A DNA stretch of 64,000 nt from Methylophaga sp. (lineage in GTDB: Bacteria > Pseudomonadota > Gammaproteobacteria > Nitrosococcales > Methylophagaceae): the NCBI GenBank assembly GCA_020831825.1, contig JAFIFW010000005.1, positions 124,001-188,000 on the forward strand, given 5' to 3'. The notes beneath the pieces are model-generated. The model was not told the DNA's origin and ran no database searches. It worked only from the letters and a program-made list of their open reading frames with translations. Positions within the stretch are counted from its first letter, which is position 1. Every line of letters begins with the position of its first letter. Positions 8,660 to 19,203 of this stretch are shown here, piece by piece. The translations under genes and the position numbers were made by a program.

Positions 8660-9832
8660 ATGCAATTTTCTGGTTTTTTGCGTGCAAACAAGCTGACAAC
8701 AGTGGCTTTTGCCAGCTTTCTACTGATTAATTTAAGTGGTTGTTTACCATCAAATGCTGACTCAGAAGCATCGTCTGACTCAGCAGCTGAAGCACCACCC
8801 ACAGAAGTTGAAGTTTATGTTGTCGAAAAACAAACTGTCACCCTGTCCACAACCTTACCAGGCCGAACCGTTGCTTTTCGAAAAGCTGAAATACGCCCAC
8901 AAGTGAGCGGCATCATAAAAGCACGCTTGTTTGAGGAAGGTGCTGCGATTCAAGCAGGCCAACAGCTTTATCAAATTGAGCCTGAAACCTACCAGGCTGC
9001 CGTGCAAACTGCACAGGCCTATCTCAGCCGTGCCGAGGCAAACCTGGTCACAACTGAAGCGCGTGAAGCGCGTTCCCGCATACTGTTGGCGGACAGGGCT
9101 ATCAGTCAACAAGCCTATGATGACGCATTGTCCGATTATCAACAGGCAAAAGCCGAGGTCGCTGTGCGTCAGGCCGAACTTGAAACAGCTGAAATCAATC
9201 TACGCTACACCCGCGTCAATGCCCCAATCAGCGGTCAAATCGGCAAATCCAACGTCACCGAAGGTGCGCTGGTCAGTGCCAGTCAGACAGAAGTGCTGGC
9301 GACGATTCATCAGCTGGATCCCATCTATGTGGATGTCAGTCAGGCATCCAAAGATCTCATCACCTTGCGTCAGCAAATCATGCAGGGGCTGGTTCGCCAG
9401 GAAGGCAATATTCAAGTGTCTCTGGAACTGGAAAACGGCACCGAGTATCCGCATCAAGGTGAGCTGCAGTTTTCCGAAGTCAACGTCAACGAAAATACCG
9501 GCAGCGTGATGATGCGAGCCTTGATACCCAACCCGGAGCAACTGCTGCTGCCGGGCATGTTTGTCAGAGCAACTTTCTTCGAGGGAGAGCGTGACAATGC
9601 CATTTTAATCCCGCATCGTGCAATCCAGCTTGACCGACAAGGCAATGCCAGCGTCATGCTGGTCAATGCTGACAATGAAATTGAAATTCGTCCAGTGTTC
9701 ACAGAGCGTTCGCTTGGTAATCGCTGGTTGCTGGGAAATGGACTTGAGGCAGGCGATCGAATTGTCATTGCGGGTCAACAGAGAGTCGGGCCAGGCGCAA
9801 AAGTGTCGATCGCTGAAAAACAAAAGGACTAA
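8660..9832 (+). CDS. RND efflux periplasmic adaptor (AcrA/MexA family) lipoprotein
   Basis: Membrane-fusion subunit linking the inner-membrane RND pump to the outer-membrane channel. Start 8660 follows TAAGGA at good spacing. The signal peptide ends in the lipobox LSGC with lipid-bearing Cys28. The beta-barrel and lipoyl halves are visible (ALPQVSGII-like stretch IRPQVSGIIKARLFEEGA, and NAPISGQIGKSNVTEGALV), separated by an alpha-helical hairpin at about residues 100-170. The family ending GLEAGDRIVIAGQQRVGPGA is present. 390 residues is typical for AcrA/MexA. It is three bases from the pump gene. Confidence 0.93.
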   Translation: MQFSGFLRANKLTTVAFASFLLINLSGCLPSNADSEASSDSAAEAPPTEVEVYVVEKQTVTLSTTLPGRTVAFRKAEIRPQVSGIIKARLFEEGAAIQAGQQLYQIEPETYQAAVQTAQAYLSRAEANLVTTEAREARSRILLADRAISQQAYDDALSDYQQAKAEVAVRQAELETAEINLRYTRVNAPISGQIGKSNVTEGALVSASQTEVLATIHQLDPIYVDVSQASKDLITLRQQIMQGLVRQEGNIQVSLELENGTEYPHQGELQFSEVNVNENTGSVMMRALIPNPEQLLLPGMFVRATFFEGERDNAILIPHRAIQLDRQGNASVMLVNADNEIEIRPVFTERSLGNRWLLGNGLEAGDRIVIAGQQRVGPGAKVSIAEKQKD

Positions 9833-9835
9833 ACC

Positions 9836-12800
9836 ATGGCCAATTTTTTCATCGATCGGCCAGTATTCGCCTGGGTTATCGCTATTTTGATCATGATGGC
9901 CGGTACGCTCGCCATCACTCAATTACCGGTTTCGCAATACCCTGAAGTTGCACCACCTTCCGTTCAGGTTCGTGCCACTTATCCTGGCGCCTCAGCCAAA
10001 ACCGTTGAAGATTCGGTGATGCAAATCATTGAACAAAACATGACCGGTATCGACAATGTGCTGTATATGTCATCAACCAGTGATTCTGCGGGTATTGGTG
10101 AGTTGACCATCAGTTTTGAGCCAGGCACCGATCCTGATATTGCTCAGGTTCAGGTGCAGAACAAGCTGCAAGCAGCGATGCCCCTACTGCCACAAGAGGT
10201 GCAGGAACAAGGTATTCGTGTCACCAAGTCAGGCATCGGCTTTTTGATGGTACTAGGTTTTGTGTCTTCCGATGGCACCATGGATAAATATGATATCGCG
10301 GACTTTGTCGGCTCAAATATTCAGGAGCCACTCAGCCGGGTGACTGGCGTCGGGCAGATTCAGATTTTCGGTTCTCAATATGCCATGCGTATTTGGCTGG
10401 ATGCCCAACGCATGTCCCATTACGCCATAACCACTGACGATGTGGTCAATGCCATTCAGGCACAGAACGTGCAAATTGCTGCTGGTGAGCTAGGTGGTGC
10501 TCCGGCAGTCTCTGGTCAGGAATTCAATGCCAGCATTGTAGTGCAGACTCGGCTTGAGACGCCTGAAGAGTTTCGCAATATCCTGTTGCGCGTTAATGAT
10601 GATGGCTCGCAGCTTCGTATTGGTGATATTGCCCGAGTTGAACTGGGCGGTGAAAACTATCAGTTTGAAACCGAATACAACCGTCAGCCGGCCACAGGTT
10701 TAGCAGTGACGCTGGCTGCAGGGGCCAATGCACTGGAAACAGCACAGGCTGTCAGAGATCGTATCGATCAGCTGAAACCCTTCTTTCCCGAGGGACTTGA
10801 AGTGGTGTATCCCTATGATACAACCCCGTTTGTGCGCATTTCCATTATGGGCGTTGTAAAGACACTGATTGAAGCCGTCATTCTGGTGTTTCTGGTGATG
10901 TATCTGTTTCTGCAGAACCTTCGTGCCACGCTGATCCCGACCATTGCGGTGCCGGTGGTGCTGCTGGGAACATTCGGCATTCTGTATGCCTTTGGTTTCA
11001 GCATCAACGTATTAACCATGTTTGCCATGGTGCTGGCCATAGGACTTTTGGTCGATGATGCAATTGTGGTGGTGGAAAACGTTGAGAGGGTCATGCACGA
11101 GGATGATCTATCCCCGCGCGAGGCCACCCGAAAATCGATGGGCCAGATTACCAGTGCCCTGATTGGCATTACTCTGGTGATTTCTGCGGTATTCATCCCG
11201 ATGGCTTTCTTTGGAGGCTCAACCGGGGTTATCTACCGGCAATTCTCGATTACTGTGGTCTCTGCAATGATTCTCTCGGTATTTGTAGCTTTGACGCTAA
11301 GTCCGGCCCTGTGTGCAAGCATGCTCAAAAAAACTGACGTGGCTCATTATAAGCGTAAGGGATTTTTTGGCTGGTTCAATCGCAGCTTTGACAAAATGAG
11401 CAACGGTTATCAGGGCAGTGTTCGCCATATTCTGGGACGCAGTGGTCGTTATATGCTGCTATATGCATTGATTGTCGGCATTTTGGCAATTCTGTTTATG
11501 CGCCTGCCCGGTGCATTTCTGCCCGACGAAGATCAGGGCATCATCTTCACTCAGATGACTTTGCCGGTAAATGCCTCGAAAGAACGTTCAATGGAGGTGA
11601 TGGACCGCATCGAAGACTTTTATCTGGACCAGGAAGCTGACAACGTCAGTTCGGTATTTTCAGTCATCGGTTTCAGTTTCGCCGGTCGTGGACAGAATAA
11701 CGGTATCGCTTTTGTCAACATGAAAGACTGGAGTGAACGCAAAGATCCTCAACAACATGTTCAGGCAGTTGCTGGCCGAGCCATGGGAGCTTTTAGTCAA
11801 TTCAAGGATGCAATGGTCTTTCCATTTGTACCGCCGCCTATCATCTCGCTGGGTACTGCGACCGGTTTTAACATGCATTTGCAGGATCTCGGCGGTCAAG
11901 GGCATGAAGCATTGATGGATGCTCGCAACATGCTGCTGGGACTGGCATCTCAAGAACCACGGCTGCAGGGCGTCCGTCCAAACGGTCAGAACGATACACC
12001 CCAGTTCAAGCTGGATATCGATCACGAAAAAGCGGCTGCTTTTGGGGTATCACTGAGTGAAATAAATCGTACCTTCAGTACCGTCTGGGCATCCAGTTAC
12101 GTGAATGACTTTATTGATCGTGAACGAATCAAGCGGGTTTATGTTCAGGGAGAACAGCAATACCGCATGATGCCTGAAGATGTCGCCCACTGGTATGTGC
12201 GTAATCAGCAGGATGAAATGGTGCCACTGTCGGCAGTCACCAGTGGCCGGTGGATCTATGGTTCACCTAGGCTAGAACGCTATAACGGCGTGTCTTCGGT
12301 CAATATTCAAGGTCAAGGTGCGCCAGGCGTCAGCTCTGGCGAAGCCATGCAGATCATGGAAGGCTTGATGGAACAATTGCCTCCAGGCTTTGGTATGGAA
12401 TGGACCGGAGTATCGCTGCAAGAACGGCAATCAGGTTCACAGGCACCCATGTTGTATGCCATCTCGATTCTGGTGGTTTTCCTATGCCTGGCAGCCTTGT
12501 ATGAAAGCTGGTCGGTGCCCTTTGCCGTGATGCTGGTAGTGCCACTGGGTGTTATTGGTGCTGTCATATTCGCTTTAAGCCGTGGAATGTCGAATGATGT
12601 GTTCTTCCAGGTGGGGTTGTTAACCACCATAGGACTAGCCTCTCGAAACGCGATTCTGATTGTTGAATTTGCCAAAACACTCTACGAGGATGGGATGTCA
12701 CTGGTCGATGCCACTTTGGAAGCAGTGCGAATGAGGCTCCGCCCGATCGCCATGACAGCCTTGACCTTCATGTTGGGTGTCACGCCATTAATGATTGCAA

Positions 12801-12973
12801 CCGGTGCCGGTTCCGCGGCGCAGAATGCGATTGGCACTGGCGTCTTTGGCGGTATGTTCAGCGCAACACTACTGGCCATTTTCTTCGTGCCACTGTTTTT
12901 TGTACTGGTCTTCAGGCTCTCTGCACGTCTCAAGGGATCCACATCATCCACCGCTCAGGGAGAAGCTATATGA
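9836..12973 (+). CDS. RND multidrug efflux transporter (HAE1, AcrB/MexB type)
   Basis: Proton-driven inner-membrane exporter of hydrophobic and amphiphilic compounds. 1045 residues, the standard size. The N-terminus [17 protein letters not shown] is canonical. TM4 carries the proton-relay pair Asp407-Asp408 in [18 protein letters not shown]. The repeat in the second half ([21 protein letters not shown]) marks the HAE1 family. Twelve transmembrane segments and two large periplasmic loops are evident from the hydrophobicity pattern. The ATG of the channel gene overlaps its stop by ATGA. The substrate range is not deducible. Confidence 0.95.
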   Translation: MANFFIDRPVFAWVIAILIMMAGTLAITQLPVSQYPEVAPPSVQVRATYPGASAKTVEDSVMQIIEQNMTGIDNVLYMSSTSDSAGIGELTISFEPGTDPDIAQVQVQNKLQAAMPLLPQEVQEQGIRVTKSGIGFLMVLGFVSSDGTMDKYDIADFVGSNIQEPLSRVTGVGQIQIFGSQYAMRIWLDAQRMSHYAITTDDVVNAIQAQNVQIAAGELGGAPAVSGQEFNASIVVQTRLETPEEFRNILLRVNDDGSQLRIGDIARVELGGENYQFETEYNRQPATGLAVTLAAGANALETAQAVRDRIDQLKPFFPEGLEVVYPYDTTPFVRISIMGVVKTLIEAVILVFLVMYLFLQNLRATLIPTIAVPVVLLGTFGILYAFGFSINVLTMFAMVLAIGLLVDDAIVVVENVERVMHEDDLSPREATRKSMGQITSALIGITLVISAVFIPMAFFGGSTGVIYRQFSITVVSAMILSVFVALTLSPALCASMLKKTDVAHYKRKGFFGWFNRSFDKMSNGYQGSVRHILGRSGRYMLLYALIVGILAILFMRLPGAFLPDEDQGIIFTQMTLPVNASKERSMEVMDRIEDFYLDQEADNVSSVFSVIGFSFAGRGQNNGIAFVNMKDWSERKDPQQHVQAVAGRAMGAFSQFKDAMVFPFVPPPIISLGTATGFNMHLQDLGGQGHEALMDARNMLLGLASQEPRLQGVRPNGQNDTPQFKLDIDHEKAAAFGVSLSEINRTFSTVWASSYVNDFIDRERIKRVYVQGEQQYRMMPEDVAHWYVRNQQDEMVPLSAVTSGRWIYGSPRLERYNGVSSVNIQGQGAPGVSSGEAMQIMEGLMEQLPPGFGMEWTGVSLQERQSGSQAPMLYAISILVVFLCLAALYESWSVPFAVMLVVPLGVIGAVIFALSRGMSNDVFFQVGLLTTIGLASRNAILIVEFAKTLYEDGMSLVDATLEAVRMRLRPIAMTALTFMLGVTPLMIATGAGSAAQNAIGTGVFGGMFSATLLAIFFVPLFFVLVFRLSARLKGSTSSTAQGEAI

Positions 12974-14361
12974 AACTCAGCCGCCTCACACTGACAATGG
13001 CCAGTCTTGTACTGCTGTCGGCTTGTTCATTGGCCCCGGTGCATGAAACTCCCGATATGTCAGTCGCTGACAGACTAAGTAGCGCCAGTACCGAGACAAT
13101 TCCGGCCAGAGAAATTGCCTGGCAGGATTTTTATCAAAACCCACAACTCAAAACGCTGATTGGCAAAGCGCTTAGCAATAATCACGATCTGCGAATAGCG
13201 GCCCTGCGCGTCGAACAGGTACGTGCTCAATATCGAATCCGTGAAGCAGATCGCTTTCCATCGCTGGATGTTAACACAGCCATCAGCCGGCAGCGCTCGC
13301 CAGCCTCAACGAGTTTTACTAATAACAGTCAGGTCATTGATCAATACTCGGTCGGTGTCGGCATTGCCAGTTGGGAAATTGATATCTTCGGACGTATTCG
13401 TAATCTCAGCGAACAGGCGCTACAGGAATTTTTTGCCAGTCAATCCGCCAGAGACAGTGTGCAATTGAGTTTGATTGCCGAGGTCGCAGATACCTTCTAC
13501 AGCTGGCACAGTGACAAGGCACAGCTCCAACTGGCTGAAAATACCCGGGATGCACGTGCCGAAAGTTATAAGCTGATTCAGCAACGTTTTGATAACGGAC
13601 TGGCCTCAGAACTGGAATTGCGGCAGGCCGAAACCCTGCTGCATAGTGCCAGGGTTGACGTTGCTCGCTTTCACCAGCAACTCAATCAACGCTTTACCGC
13701 GTTACAGCTACTGGTCGCAGAGACCCTGGACAGCTCTGACTGGCAAACAGACGAAAGCTTACTCGACTTTGCCGAACTGCCTGCCGATCTGGATTCAGAA
13801 ACCCTGCTGCAACGCCCGGACGTCATCGAGGCCGAATACCGCCTGAAAGCAGCCAATGCAAATATCGGTGCTGTTCGGGCTGAGTTTTTCCCTCGAATAA
13901 GCCTGACCAGCAGTCTTGGTTTGTTGGGCACCAGTCCGGCGAATATGCTTAATACCTCTGCAAGAAGCTGGCAAATTTCACCTCAACTGACCGTGCCCAT
14001 CATTGACTGGAGTCGAAATCAGGCACAACTGGATGTGGCTGAACTGGAGCGGGAAATTCTGATTGTGCAATATCAGCAGGTGCTAGAACAGGCCTTCAAA
14101 GAAGTGCACGACGAACTGCAAGCTCAGCAAACGCTTGATGATCAGTTGCATGCACTGCAGGATCTGACACTGGCATCAAAAAGAGGCCTGGAACTGGCCG
14201 AGTTACGCTACGAGCAAGGGCTGGACAGTTACCTTGAAGTACTCGATGCACAGCGAACGGTACTGGATGCTCAACAAGCCGAGATTAGCGTCAAACTTGC
14301 CAGAACCCGCAATCAACTGACTCTGTACAAGGCCATGGGTGGCGGTTTGATAACCCACTAA
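12970..14361 (+). CDS. Outer-membrane efflux channel lipoprotein (NodT/OprM family)
   Basis: Outer-membrane factor of the tripartite pump. The signal peptide ends LLSACS with the lipidated Cys19. The protein contains two OEP repeats typical of TolC-like channels, with DIFGRIRN and [17 protein letters not shown] as recognisable stretches and a C-terminal [16 protein letters not shown] helix. At 463 residues it matches OprM/CusC-type proteins. Translation is coupled to the pump gene by ATGA overlap. An intrinsic terminator follows. Confidence 0.93.
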   Translation: MKLSRLTLTMASLVLLSACSLAPVHETPDMSVADRLSSASTETIPAREIAWQDFYQNPQLKTLIGKALSNNHDLRIAALRVEQVRAQYRIREADRFPSLDVNTAISRQRSPASTSFTNNSQVIDQYSVGVGIASWEIDIFGRIRNLSEQALQEFFASQSARDSVQLSLIAEVADTFYSWHSDKAQLQLAENTRDARAESYKLIQQRFDNGLASELELRQAETLLHSARVDVARFHQQLNQRFTALQLLVAETLDSSDWQTDESLLDFAELPADLDSETLLQRPDVIEAEYRLKAANANIGAVRAEFFPRISLTSSLGLLGTSPANMLNTSARSWQISPQLTVPIIDWSRNQAQLDVAELEREILIVQYQQVLEQAFKEVHDELQAQQTLDDQLHALQDLTLASKRGLELAELRYEQGLDSYLEVLDAQRTVLDAQQAEISVKLARTRNQLTLYKAMGGGLITH

Positions 14362-14385
14362 TCCAGGTTGCAAACTGGTCAAATC

Positions 14386-14421
14386 AAAGCCCGTGATCAC
14401 TTGTTGACCACGGGCTTTTTT
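14386..14421 (+). terminator. Intrinsic terminator of the RND operon
   Basis: AAAGCCCGTG (14386-14395) pairs with CACGGGCTTT (14409-14418) and runs directly into further Ts. It ends the tetR-pump operon 25 bases after the channel gene. Confidence 0.85.
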
Positions 14422-14486
14422 GATTTTGACGGGATCACTGTTATCTTAGTTAGCGGCAATACAGTCGACACTTTAAAGGATAATTT

Positions 14487-14666
14487 ATGGGAATCGAGAT
14501 TACCGGTCTGCTTGGACTTATCTGGCTCATCATCGTTATCTGGGCTATTGTCAAAGTCGCTAAAAGTCGGGCAGGGGCTCTACCCAAACTGTTGTGGATT
14601 CTGATCTTGTTATTCTTCCCATTGATTGGCCTGATTATATGGTTTCTCTTGGGTCCGAAAGGTTAA
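14487..14666 (+). CDS. Small two-span membrane protein (PLDc_N-like)
   Basis: 59 residues, starting ATG after AAAGGA at ideal spacing. The sequence is two hydrophobic helices (LLGLIWLIIVIWAIVKV and KLLWILILLFFPLIGLIIWF) joined by a short basic loop, ending LLGPKG. The second helix, with its FPLIGLIIWF signature, is typical of the PLDc_N domain, the N-terminal membrane segment of phospholipase D/cardiolipin synthase proteins, which also occurs as free-standing mini-proteins. It has its own ribosome site between two terminating operons. Function unknown. Confidence 0.8.
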   Translation: MGIEITGLLGLIWLIIVIWAIVKVAKSRAGALPKLLWILILLFFPLIGLIIWFLLGPKG

Positions 14667-14818
14667 CGCATTGGGAGACTGTTGATCTTTCACAGACCGA
14701 TATGAGGGCGCAATAGTCTCCAGTCAATCCGATTATATGAATAGACGCGGTTTGACATCACACACCCGAGCTGAACACAATGAACCCGTGATTTAATCTA
14801 CGGTCCCGGAGCCAGCCA

Positions 14819-16885
14819 ATGCAAGCAAGTCCTCGCTTCTGGCGAAGCACCCTACTGTTGCCCGTGTTTCTGCCAGCAGTCATTGTCACCCTGTTACTGG
14901 TGGTTGGCACTATCAGTAATCCCACCCTGGCAGGCGAAGCCTTCGCCAGCACACTCAGTTTTCTGACCACCAACTTTGGCTGGTTTTATATGCTGGCTGT
15001 GGCATTTTTTCTGGTATTTATTGTGGTGGTGGCAATTTCTCCCTGGGGCAAAATCAAGTTGGGCCCTGATCATGCCGAGCCGCAATACAGCTTTCCCGCC
15101 TGGTTTGCCATGCTGTTCTCTGCAGGTTATGGCATTGCCTTATTGTTCTTCGGTGTTGCCGAGCCTGTTCTGCACTATGCCGCGCCACCCCAAGGCACGG
15201 CGGAAACCGTTGATGCCGCCAAGCAGGCAATGCAAATCGCTTTTTTCCACTGGGGTTTTCATATCTGGGGCATCTATGGCCTGACCGGACTGGTATTAGG
15301 CTATTTTGCCTTCCGTCATGGTCTGCCTCTATCGATGCGCTCAGCTTTATATCCAATCATTGGCGAGCGAATCTATGGACCGATTGGTCATACTGTAGAC
15401 GTCATCGCTATTCTCGGTACATTGTTTGGTATTGCCACCACGCTGGGCTTGTCCGTGGCACAAATCAATGCCGGCATGAATTATCTGTGGGCAGACATCC
15501 CAGTCAGCACTGCCGTGCAAGTCTTCACCATTGCATTTATCACCGGACTCGCCATCATTTCTGTCGCCGCCGGGCTGGACAAGGGGGTAAAACGACTGTC
15601 CATCGTCAACATGGTGCTCGCTATATTCCTGATGCTGTTTGTGTTCAGCTTTGGCCCAAGCATCAATATTCTCGAAGCATTCCTGCAAAATACTGGCAGC
15701 TATCTGAACAACATTGTTGAGCGTACTTTCAATCTGCAGGCGTATTCCCGCAGTGATTGGATTGGCAACTGGACCTTGTTTATTTTTGGCTGGACCATCG
15801 CCTGGGCGCCCTTTGTCGGCTTGTTTATTGCCAAAATTAGTCGCGGCCGAACTATTCGCCAGTTTGTGTTTGGCGTATTGTTTGTGCCCACAATCTTTAC
15901 CTTCATGTGGTTTTCAATCTTTGGCGATACCGCGCTCTTCATGATTATGCATCAGGGCTATACCTCACTAATCACCGATGTGCAGGCTGATACCGCCATC
16001 GCCCTGTTCAAGCTCTATGAACAACTGCCACTGACAGCCATCATGTCATTTGTCACCGTAGTGCTGATTATGACTTTCTTTGTCACCTCTTCTGACTCAG
16101 GTTCATTGGTTATTGACTCACTGGCTTCCGGTGGCAGCAGTGATACACCGGTCTGGCAACGGGTTTTCTGGGCCACGCTTGAAGGACTGCTGGCATCAGC
16201 CTTGTTGATTGCCGGTGGTCTAAGCGCCCTGCAAACCATGAGTATCACCAGCGCCCTGCCGTTTGCCATCATTATGGTGTTGTCGGCGATTGGTATGTGG
16301 CGAGCCCTGGTGATTGAGGGTCACCGCGATGTCAGTCTTCAGGCTCACATGCAGTCATCGCAGCAACAAAGCAAACGCAGTTGGAAGCAACGGCTGTCGT
16401 CAATGATTGATTACCCAAGTTACCAGGAAGTCTCAGCCTTTGTTGAACAAAGCGTGCTGCCGGCCATGAAGGAGGTTGAGCAAGTACTGCAGGGTAAAGG
16501 CTGGCCGGTACAAGTCAGTTTTGACAAAACTCATCACCGGGCCTACATCGAAGTAGTACTCGAGCAGGAACTGGATTTTATCTACGATATTCGCATGCGA
16601 GGCTACAGCATGCCTACCTTCGCTTACCCACAACGCCCTGCCGATCCTGATGGTGACAAGCGTTATTACCGTGCCGAAGTGTTTTTGCGTCGTGGCGGCC
16701 AGCACTATGATACTTATGGATTTTCAGAGCAGGACATCATCGATGACATCATTCATCAGTTTGAAAAATACCTGCACTTCCTGCACATCTCACCTGGGAT
16801 CTTGCCATGGAAAATGCAGGAGCACGACGAAATGCTTAATGGTGAGCAAGATCTGAAATCGAAACTCAAGCCGGATGAAAAGTGA
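14819..16885 (+). CDS. betT: BCCT-family choline transporter, BetT-like
   Basis: Twelve-span betaine/carnitine/choline transporter, probably proton-coupled choline uptake for glycine betaine synthesis. The family core is visible: GYGIALLFFGVAEP near residue 100, WGFHIWGIYGLTGLVLGYFAFR, the substrate-site segment IFGWTIAWAPFVGLFIAKISRGRTIR, and FVTSSDSGSLVIDSLASGG. The long hydrophilic C-terminal extension (about residues 510-688, with SMIDYPSYQEVSAFVEQ and YDTYGFSEQDIIDDI) is the osmosensing tail found in BetT and absent from short BCCT carriers. 688 residues matches BetT (about 677). betAB genes are not in the window. Betaine as substrate is an alternative. Confidence 0.88.
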   Translation: MQASPRFWRSTLLLPVFLPAVIVTLLLVVGTISNPTLAGEAFASTLSFLTTNFGWFYMLAVAFFLVFIVVVAISPWGKIKLGPDHAEPQYSFPAWFAMLFSAGYGIALLFFGVAEPVLHYAAPPQGTAETVDAAKQAMQIAFFHWGFHIWGIYGLTGLVLGYFAFRHGLPLSMRSALYPIIGERIYGPIGHTVDVIAILGTLFGIATTLGLSVAQINAGMNYLWADIPVSTAVQVFTIAFITGLAIISVAAGLDKGVKRLSIVNMVLAIFLMLFVFSFGPSINILEAFLQNTGSYLNNIVERTFNLQAYSRSDWIGNWTLFIFGWTIAWAPFVGLFIAKISRGRTIRQFVFGVLFVPTIFTFMWFSIFGDTALFMIMHQGYTSLITDVQADTAIALFKLYEQLPLTAIMSFVTVVLIMTFFVTSSDSGSLVIDSLASGGSSDTPVWQRVFWATLEGLLASALLIAGGLSALQTMSITSALPFAIIMVLSAIGMWRALVIEGHRDVSLQAHMQSSQQQSKRSWKQRLSSMIDYPSYQEVSAFVEQSVLPAMKEVEQVLQGKGWPVQVSFDKTHHRAYIEVVLEQELDFIYDIRMRGYSMPTFAYPQRPADPDGDKRYYRAEVFLRRGGQHYDTYGFSEQDIIDDIIHQFEKYLHFLHISPGILPWKMQEHDEMLNGEQDLKSKLKPDEK

Positions 16886-16898
16886 TCTGAGATAACTG

Positions 16899-17975
16899 TC
16901 AGAAACTGAAGTCGTAACGAAAACCCGCCGCGATGATACGGCCACCACGCGTGGCCGCATCGAACCCATCTAGCCCCTTACGCTTGCCAGTCAACGCCGC
17001 CGTTTCCTGTTCCTGATAAAACTCGATGAACAAAGTCAGCGCTTCATTGAACTGATGATCAACACCCGCATGAACCACTGTCTCGCCATAAGACTCCACT
17101 CTGGCCAGCATCAGCTTGTAACGGTTTTTACCGTGCTGGTAACTGGTGAAAATATTCACGGCCCGACGATTGTTGCCATAAAAACTGGCCGGATTATTGG
17201 TATCGGTCAACTCGTATTTCAGCGCCAGATCCCATTGACCGATGGTGTGTGTCAGACTGGCGCCATAAATGCGATCGCGAAAACCTGCTGCATTGCCACG
17301 ATCATCCATGCCCACGGCAAATAAAGTATCGTTAAGCTGATAGCTGGCAACTGCCTGAATGCGTCGATCATCAATACGCGAAGGCGAGCGGATATTGCCA
17401 TGTCGGGTCGAATAAGAGCCGCCGAATTGCCAGCCACCGATGTCTGGACTCTGATAAGCGACCGTCTCCTTCACTCTGAAGGTGGAATAGGTGGCAAAGC
17501 CACTATAAAAAGTACTGAACTGATCAACCGGTAATGTGATGGCATTGTAGTATGGCATCCATAGCTGACCAAGCGTCACCGTACCCCATGCACTGTCCAA
17601 ACCGACAATACCAACTCTTATTCGCTCGGCATTGCTCCTCCCGACACTGCCTTGATCATAGGAATCACGGAACCGGCTTTTGGCGGCATCATAGGGAATC
17701 TCCAGCTGTGCAAACAGCCGATTTTCTGTATCAAATCGATATTCGGCGTTAAAGCCGACTCTTGAGTACGCATCCCGTAGGCCACGATAGCTGCTCATGG
17801 CTTGCTGATTGCTAGGATGTACCGATTCAGCCTGCATGCGAAGTGACAGGTAAAAATTAATATCGAATGCTCGTTCATTTTGATCGGCAAGTACATCAGA
17901 TGTGGTGAGCACTAGCAGTATCAGAGACAGCATGATGGGATGTGGCATAGTTTTTCCAGTCACTTGAGACGGCAT
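16899..17975 (-). CDS. Outer-membrane porin
   Basis: 358 residues with an N-terminal signal peptide cleaved after a segment ending TSDVLA, and a C-terminus in alternating hydrophobic residues ending YDFSF with the terminal Phe of barrel proteins. The body shows trimeric-porin features such as GLDSAWGTVTLGQLW (the RGG-like constriction segment) and regular aromatic-girdle strands. It belongs to the gram-negative porin 4 type. A second in-frame ATG at 17948 is possible. Its 3' end faces betT convergently. Substrate is unknown, and neither neighbour defines one. Confidence 0.85.
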   Translation of the reverse strand: MPSQVTGKTMPHPIMLSLILLVLTTSDVLADQNERAFDINFYLSLRMQAESVHPSNQQAMSSYRGLRDAYSRVGFNAEYRFDTENRLFAQLEIPYDAAKSRFRDSYDQGSVGRSNAERIRVGIVGLDSAWGTVTLGQLWMPYYNAITLPVDQFSTFYSGFATYSTFRVKETVAYQSPDIGGWQFGGSYSTRHGNIRSPSRIDDRRIQAVASYQLNDTLFAVGMDDRGNAAGFRDRIYGASLTHTIGQWDLALKYELTDTNNPASFYGNNRRAVNIFTSYQHGKNRYKLMLARVESYGETVVHAGVDHQFNEALTLFIEFYQEQETAALTGKRKGLDGFDAATRGGRIIAAGFRYDFSF

Positions 17976-18131
17976 CTACCAGCATACGAAGCCCGATTGA
18001 CGGCTGCAAGTCACAGATTCCTGCAACATGCATTTCCGCAAAACATCATGAATTGACGATTAGGGAGTCACTATCCAAAACACTCGCCACCAATCATTCA
18101 TATCCGTCGGTGAATGAATATCACGCTCTGG

Positions 18132-18689
18132 TTAGTCTGCTACATGAGCCTTGAGCATAGCCGGAAGTTGACTGGGAGTGAAAATCTCAATCCAGTAGCC
18201 ATCTGGATCTTGGATAAAGGCAATGCCTTTCATCTTGCCGTCATGCGGTTTTTTGACAAATGGTATGCCCAATGACTCAAAGCGAGCACAGGCGGCGTCG
18301 ACGTCAGGCACTGCAAAGCCAATATGGCCAAAACCGCGAGGCTCGCTATTGCCATTATGGTAGGAAAAATCGGCCTTGTCCTCGTCACCCCAGTTATGAG
18401 TCAGCTCTAGCAGAGCTGGTCGGCCAAAGGTTTGTTCGATTCGTACGTCAGTATTGTCCGACCAGTTTTTACGATCTGATGGTGAGATTGCCGCCATGAA
18501 ATACAGGGAAAAGGCCATTTCAGGGAAATCGAGTCGCTTGACCAGCGTCATGCCCATCACCTCAGAATAGAAACGCAAGCTACGCTCGGGCGCTTTGATT
18601 CTCAGCATGGTTTGGTTAAACACATACTCATGCGTCGCCGCATCATGCTGCTCAGATAGCCCAGGGGCATGCTCAAAATGTCGGCTCAT
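18132..18689 (-). CDS. gloA: Lactoylglutathione lyase (glyoxalase I)
   Basis: Converts the methylglyoxal-glutathione hemithioacetal to S-lactoylglutathione. Start 18689 is preferred because GGAG lies just upstream. The open frame runs further 5', but that extension looks unlike the family. The resulting 185-residue protein has metal ligands matching the human enzyme pattern: Gln26, Glu95 in LLELTHNWG, His122 in [11 protein letters not shown] and Glu168 in YWIEIF. Gln at the first ligand, plus the length, indicates the longer Zn-type GloA rather than the short Ni-type of E. coli. Confidence 0.93.
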   Translation of the reverse strand: MSRHFEHAPGLSEQHDAATHEYVFNQTMLRIKAPERSLRFYSEVMGMTLVKRLDFPEMAFSLYFMAAISPSDRKNWSDNTDVRIEQTFGRPALLELTHNWGDEDKADFSYHNGNSEPRGFGHIGFAVPDVDAACARFESLGIPFVKKPHDGKMKGIAFIQDPDGYWIEIFTPSQLPAMLKAHVAD

Positions 18690-18926
18690 CGATATCTCCA
18701 AATTTTCTCTGGCTGTTTCTAATTCAGTTTGGCGCTTAGATTGGTCTACGCAGACGCCCTCAGTGACATCGATAGCAAATAGTTTGCGCACAATCTCATC
18801 TGTGGCTGCCTGAATGCTAAGATATGCCATCAACAGGTTTCGAAGCAAACCGCTGTCAAATAACCGCTTACATTCAACAATCTTGCCTTAACCCGCCTGA
18901 AAGCCCTTGAAATCAAGGGATCCAGC

Positions 18927-18956
18927 TTGACCACAAACCGCTGTTTTCCTTAAAAT
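18927..18956 (+). promoter_or_regulatory. Promoter of structured leader upstream of mgtE
   Basis: TTGACC (18927-18932), an 18-base spacer and TAAAAT (18951-18956) make a good sigma-70 promoter. Transcription would begin around 18963, at the 5' edge of the structured RNA described next. Confidence 0.5.
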
Positions 18957-18960
18957 TGTC

Positions 18961-19080
18961 GGCATCTTACATTAGAGGAGAGCGCCGCTCTTGGACAGTT
19001 CACGACGACGAATATGCCGTTCAGGCTCGTTAAAGTCCCGATAGCGCTGCCGCTTTCCATTGACTTCACCGAGCCTGAGC
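18961..19080 (+). ncRNA. Candidate structured RNA (leader or small RNA)
   Basis: GGCAT (18961-18965) pairs with ATGCC (19014-19018), enclosing a hairpin GAGAGC/GCTCTT (18978-18992) with a GCC loop. Next comes an 11-bp stem (19019-19029 with 19070-19080, CAGGCTCG/CGAGCCTG at its core, one G-U pair). It encloses AAGTC/GACTT (19033-19037/19062-19066) and AGCG/CGCT (19043-19046/19051-19054) closed by a CTGC tetraloop, with internal loops between stems. I recognise no known riboswitch class. A conserved regulatory RNA upstream of the Mg transporter, or a free small RNA, would fit. Pairing was judged by eye. Confidence 0.4.
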
Positions 19081-19203
19081 GTTTGGTGGAGTCCCCCCCT
19101 GATTAATCATAATCAACCACTGACTTCCTAATCCCATTACGGGATCACATGACTTGTCCTGTGTTGTCATTTGCGGCGCTTACATTTGCATCAGAGAGCC
19201 GCC

